Assembly: GCA_963841695.1 (NCBI GenBank)
Contig: CAWJDQ010000002.1
Location: 62,001-126,000 of the forward strand
Reading direction: 5' to 3'
Source of the DNA: RYN-230 sp963841695
Lineage (GTDB): Bacteria; Actinomycetota; Actinomycetes; Streptosporangiales; Streptosporangiaceae
Length of the DNA stretch: 64,000 nt
Part shown: piece after piece, positions 15,975-25,365 of the stretch
Numbering within the stretch: position 1 is the stretch's first letter
How the letters are laid out: each line of letters starts with the position of its first letter
The notes under the pieces: generated by a model
What the model was told of the DNA's origin: nothing
Database searches by the model: none
What the model saw: the letters and a program-made list of their open reading frames with translations, nothing else
Program-made: the position numbers and the translations under genes

Positions 15975-17750
15975 GTGGACCTCGTCCCCTCGGCGGTGAA
16001 ACCGTCCCCGGCCGCCGACGCTGCGGGCCCGCAGCCCAGGCCGGGGGCAACCTGGCTGGTCCTGGCCTTGTACCTGGCCGGCGCGGTCGCGGTGACCTGG
16101 CGGCTGTGGGCCGACCCCGCCTCGCGCATGCAGGTCGGTGACATCACCGACGTCAACCTGTTCTCGTGGTTCATGCGCTACTCGGCGGAGTCCCTGGCGC
16201 ACGGGAGCCTGCCGGCCCTGGTCACCACCGCGATGAACGCGCCGCACGGCATCAACCTGATGTGGAACACCTCGCTGCTGCTGCCCAGCGTGCTGCTGAC
16301 CCCGGTGACGCTGCTGGCCGGCCCGCAAACCAGCCTGACCCTGCTGCTCACGCTGGGCTTCGCCGGCTCCGCGGCGTCCTTGTACTGGGTGCTGCGGCGC
16401 TGGGGCATCCGGGTCGGCCCCGCGGCGCTCGGCGGGGCCGTGTACGGGTTCTCCCCGGCCCTGCTCGCGTCCGCGGTCGGCCATTACCACCTCGAGTTCG
16501 CCGTGCTCCCGCCGCTGATGATCGATGCCCTGCTGCGCATCGTCACCGGCCGCGGCCACCCCGTCAAGACCGGGGTCTGGCTCGGCCTGCTGGCCGCGGC
16601 TCAGTTGTTCATCGGGGAAGAACTCCTAGTCAACACGGCCCTGGCGGCCGTCGTCGTGCTCGTCGTGCTGATCGCGATGACCCCGCGCTCGGTGGCCGGG
16701 CAGGCGGGCCGCAGCCTGGCCGGCCTGGCCACTGCCGCCGGCGTCGCCGTGGTCATCTGCGCGTACGCCCTGTGGGTGCAGTTCCACGGCCCGCTGGCCG
16801 AGCACGGCAGCCCGTGGAAGGCGAGCCATTTCCGGAACCGGGCCGCGGCGTTCGTGACCCCGGCCGGCAACATGCTGCTGCACACCGCGTCGGGGGCAGC
16901 CGCCGTCGCCCGGCACCCGGCCTACGTCTCCGAATACGTCGCGTACCTCGGCTACCCGTTGATCGTGATCCTGATCGTGGCGGCGGTCAGGTACTGGCGC
17001 GATCTGAGAGTCCGGGTCGCCGCGGTGGCCTGCGCCGTGCTGGAGGTCTTCTCCCTCGGCCCCAAGCAGGTGATCCGCGGGACCACTGTCCCCCCGGTGC
17101 TGCTGCCCTGGCACTGGCTGGCGCACCTGCCGGTGACCAGCCAGATGCTGCCGGACCGGCTGTCGATCCTGGCCGACGGCCTGGCCGCGGTGGTGCTGGC
17201 GGTCTCGCTCGACCTGGCCCTGTCCGCGGCGCAGCAGCCCCGCTGGCGGCGCCAGGTCATCCCGGTGGCCATCGCGGCGATCGCCGTGCTGCCGCTGATC
17301 CCGCTGCCCTTGCCCACCACCCACGTCCCCGGGGTCCCGGCCGGGTACCGGGCCGCCTTCGCCCGGCTGGCCCTGCCCCGGGACGCCCGGGTCCTGCTGG
17401 TGCCCGTGCCGTACGGCCACGTCTCGCAGCCGCTGCGCTGGTACGCCGACACCGGGTACCCCGGCTCGATGAACGCCGGCTACTTCATCGGACCCAACAG
17501 GAAGGGCAAGGCCATGGGCTACGGTGGCCGTAAGGCGCAGGCCATCGCCCGGTCTATCGACGCCCTGTGGCACCCCGCCAGCCAGGCCAAGGGCCCCACG
17601 GCGGCCCAAATGCGGGGGTACGTGGCCGGCTGGCGGCCCGCCGCCGTGGTCGCGGTGACCCGTCGCACCTCCCGTCTCGGGCGGCTGCTGACCGCGGTCT
17701 TCGGGCCCCCCAGCTTCTCTGTGGCGCGGGTCCTGGTCTGGCGGCGCTAA
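15975..17750 (+). CDS. Polytopic membrane protein, GT-C-like (copy 1)
   Basis: 591 residues from the GTG at 15975, chosen because GGAGG (15965-15969) lies five bases before it; a TTG at 15933 is unlikely. About 11 membrane segments. The first external loop has the acidic motif DITDVNLFSWFMRY, followed by HGINLMWNTSLLLP and GAVYGFSPALL. The C-terminal domain (VPVPYGHVSQPLRWYADTGYPGS) is extracytoplasmic. Strongly related to the gene at 18609 (shared NAPxGxNLMWNTSLLLP, VQFHGPLAEHGSPW), so a duplication around the GT2. Probably transfers sugar from a polyprenyl-phosphate carrier; acceptor unknown. Confidence 0.72.
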   Translation: MDLVPSAVKPSPAADAAGPQPRPGATWLVLALYLAGAVAVTWRLWADPASRMQVGDITDVNLFSWFMRYSAESLAHGSLPALVTTAMNAPHGINLMWNTSLLLPSVLLTPVTLLAGPQTSLTLLLTLGFAGSAASLYWVLRRWGIRVGPAALGGAVYGFSPALLASAVGHYHLEFAVLPPLMIDALLRIVTGRGHPVKTGVWLGLLAAAQLFIGEELLVNTALAAVVVLVVLIAMTPRSVAGQAGRSLAGLATAAGVAVVICAYALWVQFHGPLAEHGSPWKASHFRNRAAAFVTPAGNMLLHTASGAAAVARHPAYVSEYVAYLGYPLIVILIVAAVRYWRDLRVRVAAVACAVLEVFSLGPKQVIRGTTVPPVLLPWHWLAHLPVTSQMLPDRLSILADGLAAVVLAVSLDLALSAAQQPRWRRQVIPVAIAAIAVLPLIPLPLPTTHVPGVPAGYRAAFARLALPRDARVLLVPVPYGHVSQPLRWYADTGYPGSMNAGYFIGPNRKGKAMGYGGRKAQAIARSIDALWHPASQAKGPTAAQMRGYVAGWRPAAVVAVTRRTSRLGRLLTAVFGPPSFSVARVLVWRR

Positions 17751-17858
17751 CCGTGTCCGGGTGCATGCTTTTCCTGCACTTTGCCTTGCTCCGCCAAGTT
17801 TCGGGCATATTCGGTATATAGTCCACTGACCAATTTGCGACAACAGGATAGGACCGCT

Positions 17859-18572
17859 GTGAAGCTATCGATCCTGATGCCGGTCTACAACGAGGCCGAG
17901 ACGGTCCAGACCGCTCTCAAGCGCCTGCTGGACGTGCAGTTCCCGTGCCCAGTCGAGTTCGTGGTGGTGGACGACGCGAGCACGGACGGGACAGCAGAGA
18001 TCCTCGATGGCCTGCATGACGACCGCCTGATCAAGCTGCGGCACTCGGTCAACCAGGGCAAGGGAGCCGCGATACGCACCGCGGCCGCCGCCGCGACCGG
18101 CGACTACATCCAGCCGTTCGACGCTGACATGGAGTACCAGCCGGAGGAGATACCGGAGCTGCTGAAGCCGGTACTCCGCGGCGAGGCCACGGTGGTCTTC
18201 GGGAGCCGGACGTTCGGCAGCCACTCGGCCTATTCGTTCTGGTACGTCATGGGCAACAAGGGCGTGACGACCGTTGCCAACATTCTCTTCAACGCCTACA
18301 TCGCCGACCTGGAAACCTGCTTCAAGCTGATGCCGCTGGAGCTGTACCGCAGCCTGGACATCACCTCCAAGGGGTTCGGCATGGAGGCCGAGATCACCGG
18401 CAAGCTCCTGGCCCGGCAGATCCGCCCGTTCGAGGTGCCGATCACCTACCGGGCCCGCAGCCGTGAGGAAGGCAAGAAGATCACCTGGAAGGACGGGGTG
18501 CAGGCGGTCTGGCTGCTGACGCGCATCCGGATGACGTCCAAGCGCGCCCAGCGCCGCGGTCACCCTGCCTAG
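17859..18572 (+). CDS. Polyprenyl-phosphate sugar synthase-like GT2
   Basis: 237 residues from the GTG at 17859 after AGGATAGGA. GT-A fold: SILMPVYNEAETV (nucleotide binding), VVDDASTDGT, NQGKGAAIRTAA, the metal-binding DAD of FDADMEYQPEE, and TCFKLMP and GFGMEAEITGKL as in DPM1/dolichyl-phosphate glycosyltransferases. No membrane segments. Predicted to move a sugar from a nucleotide donor to polyprenyl phosphate on the cytosolic face, supplying the flanking GT-C-like proteins. The upstream gap holds an AT-rich stretch (17801-17822) that may carry a promoter. Confidence 0.85.
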   Translation: MKLSILMPVYNEAETVQTALKRLLDVQFPCPVEFVVVDDASTDGTAEILDGLHDDRLIKLRHSVNQGKGAAIRTAAAAATGDYIQPFDADMEYQPEEIPELLKPVLRGEATVVFGSRTFGSHSAYSFWYVMGNKGVTTVANILFNAYIADLETCFKLMPLELYRSLDITSKGFGMEAEITGKLLARQIRPFEVPITYRARSREEGKKITWKDGVQAVWLLTRIRMTSKRAQRRGHPA

Positions 18573-18608
18573 CGGGCACGGCGCACTTACCCGAGCGGGG
18601 AGGTGGGG

Positions 18609-20576
18609 GTGAGCCTTGTCCGGCGGGCGGCCCGCCCGCTGCAGGGGATACCCCGGCCACGCGCGGCCGCCCGGGACACCCAGTCCCGGGACGCGCAGCC
18701 CCGGGCCCGCGCGGTCTCCTGGCTGATCCTGGCCTGTTACCTGCTTGGCGCGGTCGCGGTGACCTGGCATCTGTGGGCGGACCCGGCCGGCCGTGCGCAG
18801 GTCGTCCCGGGCAACGGCGTGTCCCACGACGTGGACCTGTTCGCCTGGTTCCTCCGGTACGAATCCACGGCGATCGCCCACGGGCGGCTCCCGGACCTGG
18901 TGACCACGGCGCTGAACGCGCCGCAGGGCGTGAACCTGATGTGGAACACGTCCCTCCTGCTCCCCGGCGTGGTGTTCGCCCCGCTGACGCTGGCGTTCGG
19001 CCCGCAGGCCACCCTCACCGTCATCCTGACCCTGGGGTTCGCCGGCTCGGCGGCCGCCATGTTCTGGGTGCTGCGCCGCTGGGGCGCCAGCCTGGCCGCG
19101 GCGGCCCTGGGCGGCGCGGTGTTCGGCTTCTCCCCCGCGCTGCGCATCGCCGCCGTAGGGCATTACCACCTGCAGTTCGCGATCCTGCTGCCACTCATGA
19201 TCGACGCGCTGCTGCGGCTGCTCACCGGTCGCGGCAGGCCGGTGCGCACCGGGATCTGGCTGGGCCTGCTCACGGCGGCCCAGCTGTTCATCGCCGAGGA
19301 AACCCTCGCGATGACGGCCGTGGCCGCCGCGATCATCGTCGTGGTGCTGGCCGCCTCGCGCCCGCGCGCCGTGCCAGGCCGGGTCCGCGGGGCGGTGACC
19401 GGGCTCGCGACCGCGGGGCTAGTCCTGGTGGTGACGTCCGGCTATCCGCTGTGGGTGCAGTTCCACGGTCCCCTGGCCGAGCACGGCAGCCCGTGGAACC
19501 CGGCCCGCTTCCGCAACCGCCTGGGCGACTTCGTGAACGGGCCCAGCGGGGTCCTCATCCACTCCCAGGCCACGGTGCAGTACCTGGCCGGCCACCCGGT
19601 GCGGATGGTCGAGTACTTCGCCTACCTGGGCTGGCCCATGCTGGCGGTCCTGCTGATCGCGGCGGTCGTGTTCTGGCGGGACCTGCGGGTCCGGGCCCTG
19701 GCCGTGACCTTCGTGGTGCTCGAGGTGTTCAGTCTCGGCAGCCGCACCCTGGTGGCCGGGGGCCTGCACTACCCGGCCAGCCTGCTGCCCTGGTACTACC
19801 TGCAGCGGCTGCCGCTGCTGAACCAGACCCTGCCGAACCGGTTCTCGCTGCTGGCCGACGCCGCGGCGGCCGTGATCCTGGCCTGTGCGCTGGACCTGGC
19901 CTGGGGACGCGCCCGGCATCCGGCCGCCGGACCAGCCGCTCCCGCCGCGGACGCCCCCGCCGCGGAGACCCCCGCGGATGCCCCCGCTCCCGGGGCCGGG
20001 GCACCGGCGGCCCACGGCCGGGCCCCGGCCTGGCGCAAGGCCGCCGCCGTGGCGCTCATCGCCGTGGCGGTCATCCCCATCATCCCGCTCCCGCTGCAGA
20101 CCGCGGCGATCATCCGGGCCCCGGCCGGCTGGTCGCAGATCTTCGCCCGGCTGCGGCTGGCCAGCGACGCACCGGTGCTGGTCGTCCCGGTCCAGAGCGC
20201 TACGGTGATGCGCTGGCAGGCGGACACCGGCGTGCCCGGTTCCGTGATCGGCGGCTACTGCGTCGCACCCACCCCCGGCACCGGCCAGGCGAAGATATGC
20301 AGCACCGGCCGGAAGCCGACCGCTGTCTATCTCAACCACCTGTGGCTGGGCAAGCGGGGAGCCGTCGCCCCGTCCACCGCACAGGTCCGCACCGACCTCG
20401 CGTACTGGCGGCCGGCCGCGATCGTCGCGGTCACCAGCCGGGACTCACGACTCGGCCGTTATCTCAGCAACGTGTTTGGCCCGCCCGCCCTCCAGGACGG
20501 CAGCATGCTGGCGTGGCGGCCGGTGCACGTGTCCCGGGCCATCGGGCACGGCACGGGCGCCCCGCTCAACAGCTAG
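18609..20576 (+). CDS. Polytopic membrane protein, GT-C-like (copy 2)
   Basis: 655 residues from the GTG at 18609, with GGGGAGG five bases upstream (18597-18603). Same architecture as the gene at 15975: Arg-rich N-terminus, about 11 membrane segments, acidic loop DVDLFAWFLRYES, NAPQGVNLMWNTSLLLP, VQFHGPLAEHGSPW, and an extracytoplasmic C-terminus ending in a small domain (VVPVQSATVMRWQADTGVPGS). A Pro/Ala-rich insertion (about 440-475) precedes the last membrane helix. Follows the GT2 gene by 36 bases, so likely one unit. The C-terminal sugar- or acceptor-binding part has diverged most from copy 1. Confidence 0.72.
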   Translation: MSLVRRAARPLQGIPRPRAAARDTQSRDAQPRARAVSWLILACYLLGAVAVTWHLWADPAGRAQVVPGNGVSHDVDLFAWFLRYESTAIAHGRLPDLVTTALNAPQGVNLMWNTSLLLPGVVFAPLTLAFGPQATLTVILTLGFAGSAAAMFWVLRRWGASLAAAALGGAVFGFSPALRIAAVGHYHLQFAILLPLMIDALLRLLTGRGRPVRTGIWLGLLTAAQLFIAEETLAMTAVAAAIIVVVLAASRPRAVPGRVRGAVTGLATAGLVLVVTSGYPLWVQFHGPLAEHGSPWNPARFRNRLGDFVNGPSGVLIHSQATVQYLAGHPVRMVEYFAYLGWPMLAVLLIAAVVFWRDLRVRALAVTFVVLEVFSLGSRTLVAGGLHYPASLLPWYYLQRLPLLNQTLPNRFSLLADAAAAVILACALDLAWGRARHPAAGPAAPAADAPAAETPADAPAPGAGAPAAHGRAPAWRKAAAVALIAVAVIPIIPLPLQTAAIIRAPAGWSQIFARLRLASDAPVLVVPVQSATVMRWQADTGVPGSVIGGYCVAPTPGTGQAKICSTGRKPTAVYLNHLWLGKRGAVAPSTAQVRTDLAYWRPAAIVAVTSRDSRLGRYLSNVFGPPALQDGSMLAWRPVHVSRAIGHGTGAPLNS

Positions 20577-20603
20577 GGACGGGCCCAGCCAGGGACGGCA
20601 CAG

Positions 20604-21923
20604 CTAGGGGCGGCCCAGGGCGCGGTACGTCCAGCCCGCGGACCGCCAGGCCGCGGCGTCCAGCGCGTTCCGCCCGTCCGCGACGTTCCGCCGGGCGACC
20701 GCCTTCCCGATGGCCTGGGGGTCGGCCTCGCTGAACTCCGGCCACTCGGTCAGCAGCAGCAGCACGTCAGCCTCGGCGGCCGCACCGAGGACCGAGTCGG
20801 CGTAGCCGAACTCCGGGTGCGCCCGCCGGGCCCGGTCCATGGCCACCGGGTCATAAGCGGTGACCCGGGCCCCCTGGGCGTGCACGGCCGCGGCCACGGC
20901 CAGGGCCGGGGAATCGCGGATGTCGTCGGAACCGGGCTTGAACGCCAGGCCGAGGACCCCGACCCGGCGGCCGGCCAGGCCGCCGCCCGCCAGCTCCCGG
21001 GCCAGCGTGACCATCGCGGCCCGCCGCCGCCCGTTGATCGCGTCCATCTCCCTCAGGAACGAGACGGAGTCGGCCACGCCCAGCTCCGCGGCCCGGTCCA
21101 TAAACGCCCGGATGTCCTTGGGCAGGCAGCCGCCGCCGAACCCGAGCCCGGGCCGCAGGCTGGCCGGGCCGATCCGGTGGTCGTAGGCAAGCGCGTCGGC
21201 CAGCTCGGTGACGTCCGCGTGGACCGCTTCACACACCTCGGCCATGGCGTTAATGAAGGAGATCTTCGTGGCCAGGAACGCATTGGCGGCGGTCTTCACC
21301 AGTTCAGCCGTCTCGTAGCTGGTGACCAGGAAGGGGATCCCCGCCGCGATCGGCTCGGCGTACACCTCGCGGAGGATCGCCTCGGCTTCCGCGGACCGGA
21401 CCCCGGCCACGATGCGTTCTGGCCGCAGCGTGTCGGCCACGGCGAACCCCTCGCGCAGGAACTCCGGATTCCAGGCCAGCTGGACCTGCGCCCCGGCGGG
21501 GGCGAGCTCCGCCACCCGTTCGGCGAGCCGCGCGGCGGTCCCTACCGGGATGGTGGACTTCCCGGCGATCAGGCACGGCCGCTCCAGCCGCGGCGCCAGC
21601 GCCTCGATGCAGCTCATCAGCTGGGAGAGGTCGGCACCGGCCGAGTCAGCCCGCTGCGGCGTCCCCACGCAGACGAAATGAACGTCGCCGAAGTCGGCGA
21701 CCTCGGCATACGACGTCGTGAAGCGGAGCCGGCCCGACCGCAAGCCCCGCTCCAGCAGCTCGTCCAGCCCGGGGTCGTAGAAGGGCAGCTCCCCGGCGGC
21801 CAGCGCGGCGACCACGGCCGGGTCGGTGTCCAGGCCGAGCACGTCGAAACCCAGCTCGGCCAGGCACGCGGCGTGCGTGGCCCCGAGATACCCGGTCCCC
21901 AGCACGGTGATACGACGGGCCAC
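20604..21923 (-). CDS. UDP-glucose/GDP-mannose 6-dehydrogenase family
   Basis: 439 residues from the GTG at 21923, preceded by GGGAAGGA at proper spacing; the longer frame translates that site. Rossmann motif VLGTGYLGATHAACLAELG at the start, FVCVGTPQ, KSTIPVGTA, NPEFLREG, central dimer helix, and catalytic Cys in GFGGGCLPKD (about 264); C-terminal UDP-binding domain with LGLAFKPGSDDIRDSP. Oxidises a nucleotide sugar such as UDP-glucose to the uronate with two NAD+. Convergent with the GT-C genes and probably serves the same surface polysaccharide or glycoconjugate; the exact substrate cannot be read from sequence. Confidence 0.9.
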   Translation of the reverse strand: MARRITVLGTGYLGATHAACLAELGFDVLGLDTDPAVVAALAAGELPFYDPGLDELLERGLRSGRLRFTTSYAEVADFGDVHFVCVGTPQRADSAGADLSQLMSCIEALAPRLERPCLIAGKSTIPVGTAARLAERVAELAPAGAQVQLAWNPEFLREGFAVADTLRPERIVAGVRSAEAEAILREVYAEPIAAGIPFLVTSYETAELVKTAANAFLATKISFINAMAEVCEAVHADVTELADALAYDHRIGPASLRPGLGFGGGCLPKDIRAFMDRAAELGVADSVSFLREMDAINGRRRAAMVTLARELAGGGLAGRRVGVLGLAFKPGSDDIRDSPALAVAAAVHAQGARVTAYDPVAMDRARRAHPEFGYADSVLGAAAEADVLLLLTEWPEFSEADPQAIGKAVARRNVADGRNALDAAAWRSAGWTYRALGRP

Positions 21924-22063
21924 GGAATCGTCCTTCCCTGGGCCTGCTCGGCCATCAGCCACCCTGACCAGCCCAGACTAATCCGGCCGCGGCGGCCAGG
22001 CTGACCCGCCGGGCCGGGCCGGTGGTCCCGGCCGGCTGGTCCCGGCCCGGCTGGCGCAAGTAG

Positions 22064-23197
22064 CTACGTGGCCGGCGGGAGCTTGATGCCGGCGTGGGCC
22101 CACGGGCGGGTGAAGCCGACCACGGTGCCGTCACCGGGCGCCGCGGCGGGGCTGCCGTACGCGGAGATCCGGATGGCGTAGCCCGTCGCGTAGGCCTCGA
22201 TCATCATGCCCTTGCCGATGACCAGCCCGACGTGCCCGGGCGCCGTCGGCGTGCCGTCCGAGCCCGCGAAGAACACCAGGTCACCTGGCTGCACCTGGCT
22301 AGCCGGGATCTTCGGCCCCCAGGCCCACTGCTGCTGCGATGTCCGCGGGATACTGATGCCTGCCGCCCGGTAGGCCATCATCACCAGCCCGGAGCAGTCG
22401 AACGCATCGGGACCGGTGCCGCCCCACAGGTAGGGCTTACCCAGCTGCTCCCGGGCGTAGCCGATCGCGGTGGCGACCACCTGGTTGGGCACCGCGGACG
22501 TCTGCGCGCTGGTTAGGCACTCCGGTGCGCTCACCGTCGTGGTGTTGCTCTCGGTGTAGCCGCCCCGGCTGTAGATCCCCGCCCAGTTGAGCACCGCCTG
22601 CACGTAGGACTGGAGGTGGTTGTAGGCGAAGATCGCGCCGCTGACGTTGTTCTGCACGCCGTGCGCGAGCAGGTACTTGGCCGCGCCCGCGATGGCGTCC
22701 GCCGGGTCGTAGACGCTCGCCACACCGCCGCCGTCCTCGTCGGTGGCCACCCCGCTGACCACCTCGGAGGCCGGATGCACCGGCGCGCCACCCCAGGTAT
22801 TGCCGGACGCGCCGCCGATCCCGATCTGCATCGGGCCCGCGGCGCCGAAGGCGTTCGACCCGGAGTGCACGCCAGGCAGGTTGGACCGCCCGTCGTCGGA
22901 CTCCACCTCGCCGATCCCGGCGAGCAGCACCCAGGGCACCCCGTACTGCTGGCCGACCTTCTTGAACAAGGTGAGGTAGTCAGCCGGGATGGAGTTACGG
23001 GCCGCGGTGGTCACCGCCGGCTGGGTGCTGGCCCCGGTACCGGAAGACGGGCACCCGACACCCGCGGCGAACAGCATGCTCGCCCCGCCGACCATCGCCA
23101 TCGGGATCACGGCCACCGCGGTCACCAGGAGCACGGCTACCGCGATCGCCACCAGGACGGCGACCCGGCCGGCGCTGAAGCCAAAGCGCCAGCTCAC
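22064..23197 (-). CDS. Bifunctional cell-wall hydrolase: SLT lysozyme-like + NlpC/P60
   Basis: 377 residues, GTG start overlapping the upstream stop (GTGA). One N-terminal membrane anchor (about 8-48), a lytic-transglycosylase-like domain (about 75-215, GIGEVESDDGRSN with its Glu, AAGPMQIG, AIFAYNHLQSYV) and an NlpC/P60 domain (about 245-375) with Cys in DAFDCSGLVM and His in GHVGLVIG. This pairing is found in VirB1/TcpG/CwlT-like hydrolases that open peptidoglycan for conjugation machines. Last gene of the minus-strand secretion operon. Confidence 0.85.
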   Translation of the reverse strand: MSWRFGFSAGRVAVLVAIAVAVLLVTAVAVIPMAMVGGASMLFAAGVGCPSSGTGASTQPAVTTAARNSIPADYLTLFKKVGQQYGVPWVLLAGIGEVESDDGRSNLPGVHSGSNAFGAAGPMQIGIGGASGNTWGGAPVHPASEVVSGVATDEDGGGVASVYDPADAIAGAAKYLLAHGVQNNVSGAIFAYNHLQSYVQAVLNWAGIYSRGGYTESNTTTVSAPECLTSAQTSAVPNQVVATAIGYAREQLGKPYLWGGTGPDAFDCSGLVMMAYRAAGISIPRTSQQQWAWGPKIPASQVQPGDLVFFAGSDGTPTAPGHVGLVIGKGMMIEAYATGYAIRISAYGSPAAAPGDGTVVGFTRPWAHAGIKLPPAT

Positions 23198-23850
23198 GAA
23201 TTCCCCGCCGAGGCCAGCTCGATGTCGTTGACGAGCCAGCTCTCCCCGCTGCCGGTCAGGGTGATCGCGTACTGGCCGGCGTTCTGGCTCTTTCCCTGCT
23301 TGGTGTGCATCGTCTGGTCGATGGTCACCACGAAGGTCAGGCTGCCGGGGCCGAAGGTCCGGATCGAGTTGATCACCGTGCGGGCCGACGAGACCTGCTG
23401 CTGGCTAGTCCGCTGGCTGGCCACGCCGGGCGTGCCGTAGGCCCGCCCGAGAGTGCCGCTGAGTTCGCTGGTGGTCATGCCGTTCATGCTGGCCACGTAG
23501 CTGGACGTGCTCTCCCGGTAGGAGAACGTGTCGTAGGCCGTCCCGAAGGCCTCCGTGACGCTGGCCGCCTTGGCCAGGTCGGCCTGGCTGAACGGAAGCC
23601 ACTGGTAGATGTCGGGCGCTGAGCCGGTCGGGGCCGGGGACGCGGGCGTGGCGGGCGCGGTGGAAGCCACCGGCACGGCCGGGGACGTCCGGGTGCCGCC
23701 CGTCGCCGACGCGCTCGGCGTCGGGGACGGGCTATGACCCTGCCCCAGTGCCGAGCGCACGCCCGGAATGAGCAGGTATGCGCCCATGCCACCGAGCACG
23801 ACGACAATGCCGAGGAAGGCCAGCACCCGCTGGGCCGGGCTCAGGTCCAT
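23194..23850 (-). CDS. Single-pass membrane protein of the T4SS operon
   Basis: 218 residues. One membrane helix near the N-terminus (VLAFLGIVVVLGGMGAYLLI), a Ser/Thr/Pro-rich linker (about 40-75) and an extracytoplasmic alpha/beta domain ending in TLTGSGESWLVNDIELA, in which FVVTIDQTMHT and the final strands recall NTF2-like/VirB8-like folds. Sequence family not recognised. It overlaps the hydrolase gene by four bases and starts nine bases after the VirB6-like gene ends, so is surely part of the same transcript. Confidence 0.65.
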   Translation of the reverse strand: MDLSPAQRVLAFLGIVVVLGGMGAYLLIPGVRSALGQGHSPSPTPSASATGGTRTSPAVPVASTAPATPASPAPTGSAPDIYQWLPFSQADLAKAASVTEAFGTAYDTFSYRESTSSYVASMNGMTTSELSGTLGRAYGTPGVASQRTSQQQVSSARTVINSIRTFGPGSLTFVVTIDQTMHTKQGKSQNAGQYAITLTGSGESWLVNDIELASAGNS

Positions 23851-23859
23851 GTCAGTCCG

Positions 23860-25365
23860 CTACTTCTTCCGGCGCACCGGGCGCAGCCAGAAGGGACCGG
23901 GCGGGCCCGGGTCCGCGCCGGGACCGCCCCCGGCCCGGTCGCCCCCGCCCTGGCCACCCCCGGCCGGACCGCGGCCGGCGGACGGGCCCGCACTACCCGG
24001 CGGACGGGCCGAACCGCCGCCGGAGCTGCCGGAGCCGCTGTCCCGGGCCCGCAGCGGAGGCGCCGCGTTCCGCGACGGGCCGCGGCTGCCGCCACGGGGT
24101 GGGTCAGCGCTGCGGGTCAGGCTGCCCCAGAAACTCGACCCGCCGCCCTGGCTGCTGCTCCTCGGGGCACTGGATCTCGGGGTGCTGGTCCCCCCGCCGC
24201 CCTGGGGCGGCGCGCTGCGTGCGGGCCCGCTGCCGCGCGACGGCGTACCGCTCCGGGAGGGAGCGCCGCCGCCGCGGACCGGGCCGCCGCCAAACGTGGG
24301 CGGTGCCGCACCGGGGCCTGGCCCGGCACTCCCCCCGGACGGCGGGGGCGCCGCCGCGGGGGGCCGCGGCGCGACGCCCGGCCAGCGCTGCCGGGCGGCT
24401 CCCGGGCGGGCCGGGGCCGACCCGGCCCTGGGCGGCGCGCCCGCGGGTGCCCCGCCTGACGGGGCACCACCCGGAGCGGCGCTCCCGGCCGGCGCACCGC
24501 CGGAGGACACCCCGGTCCGCTGGCCGGTGGCCGCGTCCGGGCGCGCCCGGCCCGCGGCGGTGTCGGCCGCGCCGGAGCGGGCCCAGCCCGACGGTGACCG
24601 GGGCTGACCGGCCCCGTCCCGGTCCGGCAGGTCCAGCGGTGGCGCGGCGCGCGGGCTTCCCTCGGCGGCCGCGGCGGCCCGGCCCCGGCCGCGGGCGGCC
24701 AGCCCGCTGCCGCCCGATTCGCCCTGGTAGGCCTCGTCGGAGGCATCACCCTGGACACCGGCCTGGTCTGGCCCGTCGCTGCCCACCGACGCCGCGGAGG
24801 CCGCCGCCGCCCCGGCGGCGGCTGCGCCCGCACCGCCCGCCACCGCCACCTGGCCGGCCATGCTGGCGGCCTGCGCCGGGTTCCGCCGGGCCCACCGGGC
24901 GGCCCGGTACGCGGCGAATCCGGGGACGCCCACGGTGGCGGCGTCCACGGTGTTCCGCCGGGCCGTGCTGCCCGCCTGGGCCAGCCCGGCCTCGGCCCGG
25001 TCGCGCGAGCCGACCATGCCGTAGCCCACCGCCGAGAACAGGTGCACGAACGGCTTCCGGTAGATGAACACGGCCACCGTGACCAGGGCGATCATCAGGA
25101 TCTTCAGCGCCCAGGGCAGCACCGCGTCACTGGTGCCCATGATCAGGGAGTAGGCGTACAGCAGGACGCTGAGCACCACGGCCACCGCCGCCTGCTTGAG
25201 CAGGACGCCGACGAGCATCTCGAGCCAGCGCAGCGCGACCACCCGGCCGAACCCGGGATGGGTGCCGACGATGAGGAAGAAGGGCCCGGCCACGAGCAGC
25301 AGCAGGAAGCCGAGTTTCAGGATGATCAGCGTGATCGCGATCAGCAGCACCAGGACCCCGGCCAC
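23860..25365 (-). CDS. VirB6/TrbL-like membrane protein, 3' intact part
   Basis: The longest intact frame of a larger gene that starts at 26703. Four to five membrane segments (AGVLVLLIAITLIILKLGF, LLLVAGPFFLIVGTHPGFGR, LLKQAAVAVVLSVLLYAYSL, ILMIALVTVAVFIYRKP) are followed by a long Gly/Ala/Pro/Ser-rich cytoplasmic tail. GTHPGFGRVVALRWLEMLVG is typical of actinobacterial TrbL/VirB6-like channel subunits. Coding continues upstream in this frame without a start to about 25510 (EIAFAALFAAL, QNDPDVYSLFQGNQYPTRL). The tail is unusually long and repetitive. Confidence 0.65.
   Translation of the reverse strand: MAGVLVLLIAITLIILKLGFLLLLVAGPFFLIVGTHPGFGRVVALRWLEMLVGVLLKQAAVAVVLSVLLYAYSLIMGTSDAVLPWALKILMIALVTVAVFIYRKPFVHLFSAVGYGMVGSRDRAEAGLAQAGSTARRNTVDAATVGVPGFAAYRAARWARRNPAQAASMAGQVAVAGGAGAAAAGAAAASAASVGSDGPDQAGVQGDASDEAYQGESGGSGLAARGRGRAAAAAEGSPRAAPPLDLPDRDGAGQPRSPSGWARSGAADTAAGRARPDAATGQRTGVSSGGAPAGSAAPGGAPSGGAPAGAPPRAGSAPARPGAARQRWPGVAPRPPAAAPPPSGGSAGPGPGAAPPTFGGGPVRGGGAPSRSGTPSRGSGPARSAPPQGGGGTSTPRSSAPRSSSQGGGSSFWGSLTRSADPPRGGSRGPSRNAAPPLRARDSGSGSSGGGSARPPGSAGPSAGRGPAGGGQGGGDRAGGGPGADPGPPGPFWLRPVRRKK

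Noticed and set aside
13056..16559. A 1167-residue minus-strand reading frame opposite cphA
   Set aside because: Arg/Gly/His-rich composition, no motifs, and complete overlap with a clear cphA on the other strand; a shadow of high GC third positions.
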